Shown: positions 14,899-23,844 of the stretch, piece by piece
Layout of the letters: each line of letters opens with the position of its first letter
Position numbering within the stretch: the stretch's first letter is position 1
NCBI RefSeq assembly: GCF_014649835.1
Contig: NZ_BMTU01000019.1
Location: forward strand, 56,817 to 120,816
Length of the DNA: 64,000 bases
Direction: 5' to 3'
Origin: Streptomyces pilosus
Lineage (GTDB): Bacteria; Actinomycetota; Actinomycetes; Streptomycetales; Streptomycetaceae
Notes under the pieces: model-generated
The model's input: only the letters and a program-made list of their open reading frames with translations
The model's database searches: none
What the model was told of the DNA's origin: nothing
Position numbers and translations under genes: made by a program

Positions 14899-15006
14899 CC
14901 CTGCGCCCGTCGGCGCCCTCACGTCCGCGCACGCCACGCCGCGTCGCCGCCCCCTGACGCCGGTCCGCCGCCCGCGGACCTCACGGACGGCCCCTTCCGG
15001 CCCTCC

Positions 15007-16599
15007 GTGCCCCCTCCACGTGCCACCCCTGACCTTCCGCGCGCCCGCACCGCTGCCGGGCCTGCCCGAGCACGACAGGTTCCTCTCGTCTTGTCCCTCA
15101 CCGCACTGTCCCCGTCCGCCTGGCTGCGCGGCCCCCGGCGTCCGTCCTGGCTCTCCGACCCGAAGGTGCTGCGCACCGAGGTGCTCGGCGGTCTCGTGGT
15201 CGCGCTGGCGCTGATCCCCGAGGCGATCTCGTTCTCGATCATCGCCGGCGTCGATCCGGCGGTCGGCCTGTTCGCCTCGTTCACCATGGCGGTGACCATC
15301 GCGTTCGTGGGCGGCCGCCGGGCCATGATCTCCGCGGCCACCGGTGCCGTCGCCCTGGTCATCGCACCGCTCAACCGGGAGCACGGCTTCGGGTACCTCG
15401 TCGCGGCCGTCATCCTGGCCGGCGTCCTGCAGATCGTGCTCGGCGCGCTGGGGGTGGCGAAGCTGATGCGGTTCGTGCCGCGCAGCGTGATGGTCGGCTT
15501 CGTCAACTCGCTGGCGATCCTCATCTTCATGGCGCAGGTGCCGGAGCTGGTGGACGTGCCCTGGCCGGTCTATCCGCTGTTCGCCGCCGGGCTGGCGCTG
15601 CTGGTCCTCTTCCCTAAGGTCACCACCGTGGTGCCGGCGCCGCTGGTGTCCATCGTGGTCCTCACCGTCCTCACGGTCGGCGCCGGGATCGCGGTGCCGA
15701 CCGTGGGCGACAAGGGCGAGCTGCCGTCCTCGCTGCCGGTGCCCGGGCTGCCGGACGTGCCGTTCACCCTGGACACGCTCACCACCATCGCGCCCTACGC
15801 GCTCGCCATGGCCCTGGTCGGGCTGATGGAGTCGCTGATGACGGCCAAGCTGGTCGACGAGATCACCGACACGCACTCCTCCAAGACCCGCGAGTCCGTG
15901 GGCCAGGGCATCGCCAACATCGTCACCGGCTTCTTCGGCGGCATGGGTGGCTGCGCGATGATCGGCCAGACGATGATCAACGTGCGGGTGTCCGGGGCCC
16001 GTACCCGGCTGTCGACGTTCCTGTCGGGCGCCTTCCTGATGGTGCTGTGCGTCGCCTTCGGGCCGATCGTCTCCGACATCCCGATGGCGGCGCTGGTCGC
16101 GGTGATGGTCATGGTGTCGTTCGCGACGTTCGACTGGCACTCCGTCGCGCCGAGGACACTGCGGCGGATGCCGGCCGGGGAGATCACCGTCATGGTGATC
16201 ACCGTCGGGTGCGTGGTCGCCACCCACAACCTCGCCGTCGGCGTGGTCGTCGGATCGGTCACCGCGATGGTCGTCTTCGCCAGGCGGGTCGCCCACCTCG
16301 CCGAGGTCACCGCCGTCACCGACCCCGACGGCGGCACGGTGGTCTACCGGGTCACGGGCGAGCTGTTCTTCGCGTCCTCCAACGACCTGGTCGGACAGTT
16401 CGCGTACGCCACCGACCCCGACAGGGTGGTCGTCGACCTGTCGGCCGCCCACATCTGGGACGCCTCGTCGGTGGCCGCGCTGGACGCCATCGAGACCAAG
16501 TACGCCCAGCGAGGCAAGAGCGTCGAGATCATCGGGCTGAACGAGCCCAGCGCGCGGATCCACCGGACCCTGAGCGGCGAGCTGACCGGCGGTCACTGA
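15007..16599 (+). CDS. SulP-family anion (sulfate-type) transporter with STAS domain, 530 aa
   Basis: Ten or more membrane helices (about 55-390) carry SulP motifs such as LVVALALIPEAISFSIIAGV and FVGGRRAMISAATGA. The C-terminal STAS domain (about 420-525: VVYRVTGELFFASSNDLVGQ, VDLSAAHIWDASSVAALDAI) is the usual cytoplasmic regulator. These proteins move sulfate, bicarbonate or other anions with H+ or Na+. The start is uncertain: GTG 15007 has no SD, and TTG at about 15091 (LSLTALSPSAW) would also give a full transporter. MerR control is likely from the divergent operator. Confidence 0.9.
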   Translation: MPPPRATPDLPRARTAAGPARARQVPLVLSLTALSPSAWLRGPRRPSWLSDPKVLRTEVLGGLVVALALIPEAISFSIIAGVDPAVGLFASFTMAVTIAFVGGRRAMISAATGAVALVIAPLNREHGFGYLVAAVILAGVLQIVLGALGVAKLMRFVPRSVMVGFVNSLAILIFMAQVPELVDVPWPVYPLFAAGLALLVLFPKVTTVVPAPLVSIVVLTVLTVGAGIAVPTVGDKGELPSSLPVPGLPDVPFTLDTLTTIAPYALAMALVGLMESLMTAKLVDEITDTHSSKTRESVGQGIANIVTGFFGGMGGCAMIGQTMINVRVSGARTRLSTFLSGAFLMVLCVAFGPIVSDIPMAALVAVMVMVSFATFDWHSVAPRTLRRMPAGEITVMVITVGCVVATHNLAVGVVVGSVTAMVVFARRVAHLAEVTAVTDPDGGTVVYRVTGELFFASSNDLVGQFAYATDPDRVVVDLSAAHIWDASSVAALDAIETKYAQRGKSVEIIGLNEPSARIHRTLSGELTGGH

Positions 16600-16652
16600 C
16601 CGGTCAGTTTTCGAGAAGCGGACGGGACCGGGTCCCCCCTACCGTCGAAGGC

Positions 16653-17270
16653 ATGAACTCCATCGACTCCGTCACCCTCGAGGTGGCCGACCCCGACGCC
16701 GCCGCGCGCTTCTACGCCGACGCCTTCGCCCTGGACCCGGCGCGGGTGCGCGTGCGCGGCTCGGACGCCCCCTCGACCGGCTTCCGCGGGTTCACCCTCT
16801 CCCTCGTGGTGTCCCAGCCGGGCGACGTGGACGCCCTGCAGGCCGCCGCGCTCGGCGCCGGCGCCACCTCCCTCAAGCCCGCCGCGAAGTCGCTGTGGGG
16901 CTACGGCGGCGTCGTCCAGGCCCCCGACGGCACGGTCTGGCAGCTCGCGACCTCCTCGAAGAAGGACACCGGCCCCGCCACCCGGGACATCGACGAGATC
17001 GTGCTCCTGCTGGGCGTCGAGGACGTCAAGGCGAGCAAGCAGTTCTACGTCGAGCGGGGCCTGACCGTGGGCAAGAGCTTCGGCGGCAAGTACGTCGAGT
17101 TCACCACCGCCCCCGACACCGTCAAGCTGTCGCTCTACAAGCGCCGCGCCCTGGGCAAGGTGGCGGGCGTCTCCCCCGACGGCACGGGATCCCACCGCCT
17201 CACGATCACCAGCCCCACCGGCCCCTTCACCGACCCGGACGGCTTCACCTGGGAACCCGCCGGCCGGTGA
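16653..17270 (+). CDS. Glyoxalase/VOC superfamily protein, 205 aa
   Basis: Two VOC repeats: residues 1-105 (SVTLEVADPDAAARFYADAF ... VVQAPDGTVWQLAT) and 112-205 (EIVLLLGVEDVKASKQFYVE ... FTDPDGFTWEP). The usual metal ligands (His/Gln at strand 1, Glu at strand 4) are not all present: position one is Thr in repeat 1 and Val/Leu in repeat 2, so a metal-dependent enzyme is doubtful. It may be a binding protein for small molecules, as many Streptomyces VOC proteins are. It follows the transporter with a 53-nt gap. Confidence 0.8.
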   Translation: MNSIDSVTLEVADPDAAARFYADAFALDPARVRVRGSDAPSTGFRGFTLSLVVSQPGDVDALQAAALGAGATSLKPAAKSLWGYGGVVQAPDGTVWQLATSSKKDTGPATRDIDEIVLLLGVEDVKASKQFYVERGLTVGKSFGGKYVEFTTAPDTVKLSLYKRRALGKVAGVSPDGTGSHRLTITSPTGPFTDPDGFTWEPAGR

Positions 17271-17327
17271 CCCGGCCGTCCCGCACGCCGGGCCGGGTCG
17301 CGGTGGGTCGGGTCGGGTCGCGCCGGG

Positions 17328-19214
17328 TCAGAAGCCGAACACCTGGGTCCAGGTCCAGTCGTTCTGTGTCACGCCGACGCCGAGGGAGTTGAGGGAGCAG
17401 TTGAGGATGTTCGCGCGGTGTCCCTCGGAGTTCATCCAGGCGTCCATGACGCTCGCGGCGGAGCTCTGACCCCGGGCGATGTTCTCGGCGCCGGGGCTCG
17501 GATGGCCCTGGGCCTTGGCGCGGTCGACGAAGCTGCTGCCGTTCTGGCCGGTGTGGGAGAAGTAGTCGTTGGCGGACATGTCCTCGCTGTGCAGCTGGGC
17601 CGCCCTGGCGAGCCGGTCGTCGAGCTTCACGGGACCGCAGCCCGCCTTGGCGCGCTCGGTGTTGGTGAGGCTCAGGACCTGCGCGGCGGGGCCCCCGGCC
17701 GGGGGCGCGGCCGGGGCCTCGGGCTTCGGCCGCGCGGGCGGCTTCGCGGGCGCCGGGGTGCGTGCGGGGGCGGCCTTCGCCTCGGACGTGGCCGGGGCGG
17801 GCGTGGCGCTGGGCTTCGGCTTCGCGGCGGAGGCACTGGCCGAGGGGGAGGACGAGGGGGACGAGGAGGCGGAGGGGGCCCCGGCGGACGGGGTGGCGGA
17901 TTCCGGGGTGGGGCGGGACGAGTCGGTCGCGCTCTCGGCCGCCGCCCGTACCCGGTCCGCGTCACCGTCCGGGGTGAGGATGGCTATCCCGGATATCGTG
18001 CCGCCGGTGACCAGCAGCGCCGCGGCCACCGCCGCGACGGTCCTGCCGCGCCGCTTGCGTCGGCTGCGGGCGCGCAGGTGCGTGCGGTGGCCCACCACCG
18101 TGGCCGGTTCACGGCCGTCGGACGGCTGCGCGGGGCCCGCACCGTCCCCGTGAGTGGCGGCCACCCGGTCGTCCGGTGCGCCCGCGGGGACCGTGTGCGC
18201 ACCCTCCCGGTCCGCCCCCGGCCCGCCGGAGCCCGACGGCTGCGTGGACCACACCCCGATGTCGCCCGGGCCGGGCACGGTGCCCCACCCGTCGGGCCCC
18301 GGGCCCCCCGCCCCCGGGCCCCCCGGCGCCGCGCCCCACCCGTCGGGCCCCGCCCCCGACCCCATCGCCTCCCCGGCGTGGGACACCGGCGTCGCGTCCG
18401 CCGTGCCGGCGCCGAAGACGGTGAACAGGGCGGACGCGGCGAGCAGGCTCGCGCCCACCGGGACCAGGCCCAGGCCGACCAGCAGGCCCTCCGCCGGGAC
18501 CAGACCCGATGCGAAGCCCGCGCAGACGGTGCAGTCCCGGACGTGCCGGGCGACGCGCTTGCGCCACAGGGCCGAGGGGACGCCGTCCCAGGAGGCGATT
18601 ACGTCGTCGAGGAGGACGCAGCGCGGGTGGGCGGCCAGCGCCCGTACCACCAGCCGGGCCGTCTCCAGCTGCGCCTTCATCCGCTGCACCCGCACCGCCG
18701 TGTGCTGCGGGGACAGCTCCATCGCGGCCGCCACCTCGCCCCGCGTCAGCTCGCCCGCCGCCTCCAGCCACCACAGCGACAGCAGCGCCTGGTCGTCGGG
18801 GTCCAGCCAGCGGGTGGCCTCCGCGGCCTCCCGCCGCTGGCCCTCCAGGCCGAGCCGCACGATCGTCAGGTCCACGAAGTCGGCACCCGGGTCGGCGACG
18901 TCGTAGGCGTCGTGCAGTGCCGAACTGGCAGGAGCCGTACGGTGATCGCGCCAGTGGTGACGGAGCTGGTTCATGGTGATGGCGACCAGCCAGGACCGGA
19001 AACCGTCGGGGTCCCTCAGCGAGCCCAGCGCGGCCAGGGCGCGCAGCATGGTCTCCTGCACCACGTCGTCGACGTCGGGGTGCCCGTTCAGGGCCCGGCC
19101 CACGATGTTGTAGACCAACGGGAGGTAGGCGGCGACGAGTTCGTCCTGGGCGCGCATGTCACCGCGCCGTGCCGCCTCGACCGTCTCCCTGCCGGGTCCG
19201 CTGCTCGCTGCCAC
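17328..19214 (-). CDS. ECF sigma factor fused to ZAS motif, membrane segment and CAP domain, 628 aa
   Basis: Residues 10-95 are sigma region 2 (VYNIVGRALNGHPDVDDVVQ, ETMLRALAAL); 125-190 region 4 (DPDDQALLSLWWLEAAGELT, LSPQHTAVRVQRMKAQ). Next comes HVRDCTVC, a His-x3-Cys-x2-Cys zinc anti-sigma (ZAS) signature, then a hydrophobic stretch at about 243-268, a Gly/Pro-rich linker, a basic patch (RSRRKRRGR), a membrane helix near 394-413, a Ser/Pro/Ala linker, and a CAP/SCP domain (last 120 residues: VLSLTNTERAKAGCGPVKLD, YFSHTGQNGSSF, NSEGHRANILNC). GTG 19214 is preferred because AAGGAG upstream overlaps the earlier GTG at 19226. Probably a self-inhibited membrane sigma factor; inference. Confidence 0.85.
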   Translation of the reverse strand: MAASSGPGRETVEAARRGDMRAQDELVAAYLPLVYNIVGRALNGHPDVDDVVQETMLRALAALGSLRDPDGFRSWLVAITMNQLRHHWRDHRTAPASSALHDAYDVADPGADFVDLTIVRLGLEGQRREAAEATRWLDPDDQALLSLWWLEAAGELTRGEVAAAMELSPQHTAVRVQRMKAQLETARLVVRALAAHPRCVLLDDVIASWDGVPSALWRKRVARHVRDCTVCAGFASGLVPAEGLLVGLGLVPVGASLLAASALFTVFGAGTADATPVSHAGEAMGSGAGPDGWGAAPGGPGAGGPGPDGWGTVPGPGDIGVWSTQPSGSGGPGADREGAHTVPAGAPDDRVAATHGDGAGPAQPSDGREPATVVGHRTHLRARSRRKRRGRTVAAVAAALLVTGGTISGIAILTPDGDADRVRAAAESATDSSRPTPESATPSAGAPSASSSPSSSPSASASAAKPKPSATPAPATSEAKAAPARTPAPAKPPARPKPEAPAAPPAGGPAAQVLSLTNTERAKAGCGPVKLDDRLARAAQLHSEDMSANDYFSHTGQNGSSFVDRAKAQGHPSPGAENIARGQSSAASVMDAWMNSEGHRANILNCSLNSLGVGVTQNDWTWTQVFGF

Positions 19215-19327
19215 GCTCGTCCACACTCCTTCTCGGTCCTGGACCGTACTGTCCTGGCCCTGTCGTCACAGGAGAGCCGCGGCCCCGGGCCGGATAACGG
19301 AAAGCGGGGAACCCGCCCGCGCGGGCC

Positions 19328-20035
19328 TCATCCCAGTACGTGCCGCAGATACGCGCCCGGGTCCGCGAGGTAGCGGCGCCAGTGGTCGACCAGGGCGAGA
19401 TCCTGCCAGGTGGTGCGGCGCACGCCGTGGTCGCCGACCTCGACGATGTCCGCGCCGGGGAGCGCGGTCAGCAGCGGCGAGTGGGTGGCGCAGATCACCT
19501 GGGCGCCCGCCCTCGTCAACTGGTCGAGGTGACCGATCAGTTCGAGGCAGGAGGAGAAGGACAGGGCCGCCTCCGGCTCGTCCAGCACATACAGTCCGGG
19601 GCGCAGGAACTTGCCCCGGAACGCGGCGAGGAAGCCCTCGCCGTGACTGCGGGCGTCGGGGTCGAGCCCTTCCCGGCCGAGGGCGTCCAGGGCCGTCTCG
19701 GCGCGCAGGAAGAAGCCCTGGCGGGCGGACCAGGAGGCCAGCATCCGGCGGCCCCCCGGGGCGGCGTCGAAGCGGACGCGTTCACCGAGGACGGACTTGG
19801 TGCGGTGGCTCGCGTAGCGCCACTCGTGGGAGCCGCCCCAGGGGTCCAGGCCGAAGCCCTCGGCGAGGGCCTCGACGAGGGTGGACTTCCCGGACCCGTT
19901 CTCCCCGACGACGAAGGTCACCGGGGCGGTGAAGCGCAGTCCGCCGTCCAGGAGTTCGCGCACACAGGGGACCGACCAGGGCCACTCCCCCTCGTCCCCC
20001 GGCCCCCCGTGTGCGTACGCACGTTCGATGATCAC
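19328..20035 (-). CDS. AAA/ABC-type ATPase, 235 aa
   Basis: Walker A is GENGSGKSTL (about residue 43), the ABC-signature-like region SHGEGFLAAF, Walker B LYVLDEPEAAL, and the H-loop ATHSPLL. No membrane domain or transporter partner is present, so this is a soluble ATP-binding protein of the predicted-ATPase group (SMC/RecF-like heads) rather than an ABC importer. Stands alone between the sigma-CAP gene and the M20 peptidase. Start ATG 20035 has weak SD but gives the family length. Function unknown. Confidence 0.85.
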   Translation of the reverse strand: MIIERAYAHGGPGDEGEWPWSVPCVRELLDGGLRFTAPVTFVVGENGSGKSTLVEALAEGFGLDPWGGSHEWRYASHRTKSVLGERVRFDAAPGGRRMLASWSARQGFFLRAETALDALGREGLDPDARSHGEGFLAAFRGKFLRPGLYVLDEPEAALSFSSCLELIGHLDQLTRAGAQVICATHSPLLTALPGADIVEVGDHGVRRTTWQDLALVDHWRRYLADPGAYLRHVLG

Positions 20036-20106
20036 GGGCCCGAGTGTCCCACGCGGCGGGGTCCGGGGTCAGGCGCCCACGCGGAACGGCGCCGGTGTCC
20101 CGCCCC

Positions 20107-21375
20107 TCACTTGGTGCCCACGGTCCGCAGCACCGTCAGCACCAGCGCCCGCGCCACCCGCGCCGTCTCGCGCAGCGAGACGTGCTCGCGGGCGCTGTGG
20201 GCGACCGCGATGTCCCCGGGCCCGTACTGCAGCGTCGGGATGCCGGCTCCGGTGTAAAGCCGCAGGTCGCTGCCGTAGGTGGCCCCGCGCCGCCTCGGCC
20301 GGGAGCCGCCGCCCGTAACGTCGGCGTGGGCCGCCCCGACCGTGTCCGCGAGGGCGTGTCCCTCGGGCAGCCGGCCGCTCGCGAACTGTCCGCCGGGCCA
20401 GCTCACCGTCGCCGGACGGTCCCGCAGCCAGGGGTCCGCGGCGCACGCCTCGGCCACGCACCGCTCCAGCGCGGCCCGCGCCCGCGCCGGGTCCTCCCCG
20501 AGCCGCACCCCCAGCCGGCCCTCGGCGACCAGCAGATCGGGCACGCTGCTCGCCCAGTCCCCGGCCCGCAGCGTGCCCACGGACAGGCCGTACGGGATCG
20601 GGTACTCGGCGAGCAGCGGGTCCGGGTCCCGGTTCCGCTCGGTCTCCAGCTCGGCCAGCGCCCGGTGCAGCGGCAGGTACGCGTCCACCGCGCTCACCCC
20701 CCGCTCCCGCGTGCTGCCGTGCGCCGCCCTGCCCGGCACGGAGACGCGGAAGGTCAGCGCGCCCGCGTTGGCGGTGATCAGGGTGCCCGCGGTGGGCTCC
20801 GCTATGACGCACGCGTCCCCGCCGTGACCGCGCCGCAGGGTGCCGAAGGCGCCGAGTCCGCCGTCCTCCTCACCGACCACGAAGTGCGCGGCGACCCGGC
20901 CGCGCAGCCGGGTCCCGGACGTCCGTATCGCCGCCAGCGCGGCGAGCTGCGCCGCGAGCCCCGCCTTCATGTCGCACGCCCCGCGCCCGTGCACCAGGTC
21001 CCCGGTCACCCGGGGCGCGAACGGATCCCCCTCCCACGCCCCGAGGTCGCCCGGCGGTACGACGTCGACGTGGCCCTGGAGGATCAGCGTGGGCCCGTCG
21101 CCGCCGTCGGGCGTGGTGCCGACCAGGCCCCACGCCTCGTCCCGGGGCGCCTCGGTGCCCGGGAAGTCCGGGTCGGCACGGAGCGCGGGCAGGTCCAGCG
21201 GCCACAGGTCGACGTCGAGGCCGAGCCATTCCAGCCGCCCGGCCAGCTGGTGCTGGAGTTCCGACTCGGCGGCGCTCCCGGTCACGCTCGGCACCGCGAT
21301 CAGCTCCAGCAGCGTCCGCCCCAGCGCCTCCTCGTCGACCGCCGCCAGCGCGGCCGCCTCGGCATCCGTCAGCAT
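20107..21375 (-). CDS. M20-family metallopeptidase/deacylase, 422 aa
   Basis: Zinc and catalytic motifs: LQGHVDVVPPG (His, Asp), GRGACDMKAGLA (bridging Asp), VVGEEDGGLG (catalytic Glu pair), CVIAEPTAG, and the late His (AHSAREHVSL). The inserted dimerisation domain is at about 185-310 (ANAGALTFRVSVPGRAAHGS). Members include acetylornithine deacetylase and succinyl-diaminopimelate desuccinylase; the substrate is not decidable. ATG 21375 follows GAGGGGAGGGCGACAG, so the upstream extension is rejected. Transcribed alone toward the ATPase. Confidence 0.9.
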   Translation of the reverse strand: MLTDAEAAALAAVDEEALGRTLLELIAVPSVTGSAAESELQHQLAGRLEWLGLDVDLWPLDLPALRADPDFPGTEAPRDEAWGLVGTTPDGGDGPTLILQGHVDVVPPGDLGAWEGDPFAPRVTGDLVHGRGACDMKAGLAAQLAALAAIRTSGTRLRGRVAAHFVVGEEDGGLGAFGTLRRGHGGDACVIAEPTAGTLITANAGALTFRVSVPGRAAHGSTRERGVSAVDAYLPLHRALAELETERNRDPDPLLAEYPIPYGLSVGTLRAGDWASSVPDLLVAEGRLGVRLGEDPARARAALERCVAEACAADPWLRDRPATVSWPGGQFASGRLPEGHALADTVGAAHADVTGGGSRPRRRGATYGSDLRLYTGAGIPTLQYGPGDIAVAHSAREHVSLRETARVARALVLTVLRTVGTK

Positions 21376-21550
21376 CTGTCGCCCTCCCCTCGCACGGGGA
21401 CGACGTCCGACCGCCCCCGCATGCATACCTGCGCAGCGCGAACGCCCGCTACGCCTGCGGCACGCCTGCCCGCCGACGCGGACGCCGATGCGGGCACCGG
21501 TACGGACGCCGACGCGGGCCCGGCCGCGGGGCGGCCGCCCCGCGGCGCGG

Positions 21551-23044
21551 TCACCGCCCCCGCGCCTCCCCCGAGCCCTCCCCCGGGCCCTCCCCCGCGA
21601 CGCCGCCCACCGTGAAGCCGGTGACCGTCCCGCCGCCCTCGCGGCGGTGGGCGTACGGCGCGCCGCCGTGGGCGAGGGCGACCTCGCGGACGATGGACAG
21701 GCCGAGCCCCGAACCCGGCAGGGACCGGGCGTCGGCGGCCCGGTAGAAGCGGTCGAACACGCGGGTCAGGTCGTCCTCGGCGATGCCCGGCCCCCGGTCG
21801 CGTACCTCGACGCGCACCGTGCCCGGACGGGCCGGGCCCGAGACGCGGATCTCGACCGGCGCGCGGCCGTCCCGGTCGAACTTCACGGCGTTCTCGACCA
21901 GGTTGGACAGCGCCCGCGTGAGCATCACCGGCCGCCCGTGGGTCGTGGTGTCGCCGCTCGCGCCGACCACGATCTCCCGTCCGGTGCGCCGCCGGGCCAG
22001 TCCCGCCACGTCCTCGGCGACGTCCGCGAGGTCGACCCGCTGCGGCGGCTCGGTGTCGGACTGCCCGGCCGCCAGCTCGACCAGCTCGTTGACGAGGTCG
22101 GTCAGTTCGCGGGCCTCCTGGGTGAGGTCGGCGACGAGTTCCTCACGGGTGCCGGGCGGCAGCTCGTCGATGCGGCGCAGCAGCGAGATGTTGGTGCGCA
22201 GCGAGGTGAGCGGGGTGCGCAGTTCGTGCCCGGCGTCCTGCACCAGCCGGCGCTGGTCCTCCTCGGACTGGGCGAGCCGGCCCAGCATCCGGTCGAAGGC
22301 GCGGCCGAGGCGCCCCACCTCGTCGTAGCCGGCGACGGGCACCTGGATGCCGAGGCGCCGGGTGCGGGCGACCACCTCGGCGGCGTTGGTGAGGACGACG
22401 AGGCGGCGGGTGATGCGGCGGGCCAGCCACCAGCCGAACAGTCCGGCGGCGAGCACGACCGCCGCCATCAGGACGAGGGTGCGCCGCTGGAGGGCGCGCA
22501 GCAGGTCCTCGGTGTCGCTGAACTCCTGCGCCACCTGCACCGCGCCCCGCTCACCGCCCAGCGAGACGGTCGCCACCCGGTAGACGTCGTCGCCGACGTC
22601 GACGCCCGCGTGCACGACCACCCGCCCCGCCGTGGCGGCCCCGGCGATCCGGCGGTCGGCGTCGACGACCGGCAGCCCCGGGTCGCCCGGGTCGAAGACG
22701 CTGCCGTCGGGCCCCAGCACCTGGACGTCGGTCCGCGCGGGCCGCACCAGGTCGTGGCCGGGCGCGGCGGAGGAGAAGTCGAGCGGCTCCATCCGGTTGT
22801 CCCTGACCTCGCTCTGCAGGTCCTGCACGACCTCGTCGAACACGGACTGCTGGTCCACCCGCACCAGCCGGGCGGCCGCGTTGTACGACAGGATGCCGAC
22901 CAGCACGGTGACGGAGGCGGTGACCGCCGCGAACGCCACGGCGAACGTCGTCCCCAGTGACAGCAGCCGCAGCCGCCGGCGCGGGACCGGCCCCGTGGTC
23001 CCGGGCGGTCCGTCCGCGCCGCCCGTCGTCCCGCGCGCGGACAC
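21551..23044 (-). CDS. Sensor histidine kinase, MprB-like, 497 aa
   Basis: Membrane helices at about 30-53 and 188-207 flank an extracellular sensor of some 135 residues. HAMP follows (208-262), then the HisKA H-box DAGHELRTPLTS with His273, and the HATPase with N-box (LSNLVENAVKF), G1 (DRGPGI), F (FDRFYRA) and G2 (GSGLGLSIV) motifs. The C-terminus is Gly/Glu-rich. The gene starts 1 nt after the response-regulator stop, so both are one operon. The pair resembles MprAB systems for envelope stress. Signal unknown. Confidence 0.92.
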   Translation of the reverse strand: MSARGTTGGADGPPGTTGPVPRRRLRLLSLGTTFAVAFAAVTASVTVLVGILSYNAAARLVRVDQQSVFDEVVQDLQSEVRDNRMEPLDFSSAAPGHDLVRPARTDVQVLGPDGSVFDPGDPGLPVVDADRRIAGAATAGRVVVHAGVDVGDDVYRVATVSLGGERGAVQVAQEFSDTEDLLRALQRRTLVLMAAVVLAAGLFGWWLARRITRRLVVLTNAAEVVARTRRLGIQVPVAGYDEVGRLGRAFDRMLGRLAQSEEDQRRLVQDAGHELRTPLTSLRTNISLLRRIDELPPGTREELVADLTQEARELTDLVNELVELAAGQSDTEPPQRVDLADVAEDVAGLARRRTGREIVVGASGDTTTHGRPVMLTRALSNLVENAVKFDRDGRAPVEIRVSGPARPGTVRVEVRDRGPGIAEDDLTRVFDRFYRAADARSLPGSGLGLSIVREVALAHGGAPYAHRREGGGTVTGFTVGGVAGEGPGEGSGEARGR

Positions 23045-23045
23045 C

Positions 23046-23771
23046 TCAGCCCTCCCGCAGCACGTAACCCACCCCGCGCACCGTGTGGATGAGCTGGGGC
23101 GATCCGGGCTCGTCGAGCTTGCGGCGCAGGTAGCCGACGTAGACGGCGAGGTTCTTGGAGCCGGGGCCGAAGTCGTAGCCCCAGATGCGGTCGTAGATCG
23201 TGGCGTGTTCGAGGACGACGCCGGCGTGCCGGATCAGCAGTTCCAGCAGTTCGAACTCGGTGCGGGTCAGTTCCAGCTCCCGCCCGCCCCGCCAGGCCCG
23301 GCGCGCCTGCGGGTCCATGCGCAGTCCGGCCGCCTCGACGTACCGGCCGGAGGGCCCCGGCCGCGGCTCCGGCACGGGCTCGGGGGCCGGTACGGGGGCG
23401 ACGGGGGCCGCGCGGCGCAGCAGGGCACGCAGCCGGGCGAAGACCTCCTCGACGTCGAACGGCTTGACGACGTAGTCGTCGGCGCCCGCGTCCAGTCCCG
23501 CGATCCGGTCGGCGGTCTCCACCAGCGCGGTCAGTATCAGCACGGGCGTGCGGTCGCCCTCGGCACGCAGCACCCGGCACACCTGGAGCCCGTCGATGCC
23601 GGGCATCATCACGTCCAGCACCAGGACGTCGGGCCGGCTCCGGTGGACCTGCGCGAGGGCCTCGACACCGTCGGCGACGGCCGTGACCCGGTAGCCCTCC
23701 AGGGTCAGGGCGCGCTCCAGGGCGTTGCGGATGGCGCGGTCGTCTTCGGCGAGCAGAACGGTGTGCGGCAC
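23046..23771 (-). CDS. Two-component response regulator, OmpR/MprA type, 241 aa
   Basis: The receiver domain has the acidic pocket ED (residues 9-11), phospho-acceptor Asp53 (VLVLDVMMPG), Thr (LTALVE) and Lys (DYVVKPFD). A long Pro/Ala/Glu linker of about 25 residues precedes a winged-helix output domain (LELTRTEFELLELLIRHAGV, SKNLAVYVGYLRRKLDEPGS). Length and order with the kinase downstream match MprA-like regulators. ATG at 23771 begins the canonical MPHTVLLAEDD. Confidence 0.93.
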   Translation of the reverse strand: MPHTVLLAEDDRAIRNALERALTLEGYRVTAVADGVEALAQVHRSRPDVLVLDVMMPGIDGLQVCRVLRAEGDRTPVLILTALVETADRIAGLDAGADDYVVKPFDVEEVFARLRALLRRAAPVAPVPAPEPVPEPRPGPSGRYVEAAGLRMDPQARRAWRGGRELELTRTEFELLELLIRHAGVVLEHATIYDRIWGYDFGPGSKNLAVYVGYLRRKLDEPGSPQLIHTVRGVGYVLREG

Positions 23772-23844
23772 GCGCCCAGTGTGCCAACCACGGACATGCC
23801 CCGGCCCCGGCGGACGGCGCCGGGGCCCGCTTCTTACCCGTATC

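Larger units (their letters stand above)
14697..15006. other. Divergent control region between MerR and SulP genes
   Basis: 310 nt with the MerR-type operator and a possible 14-codon leader ORF (both listed). The stretch 14900-15006 has no SD before the transporter start and may be an untranslated leader or part of a longer reading frame. Confidence 0.5.
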
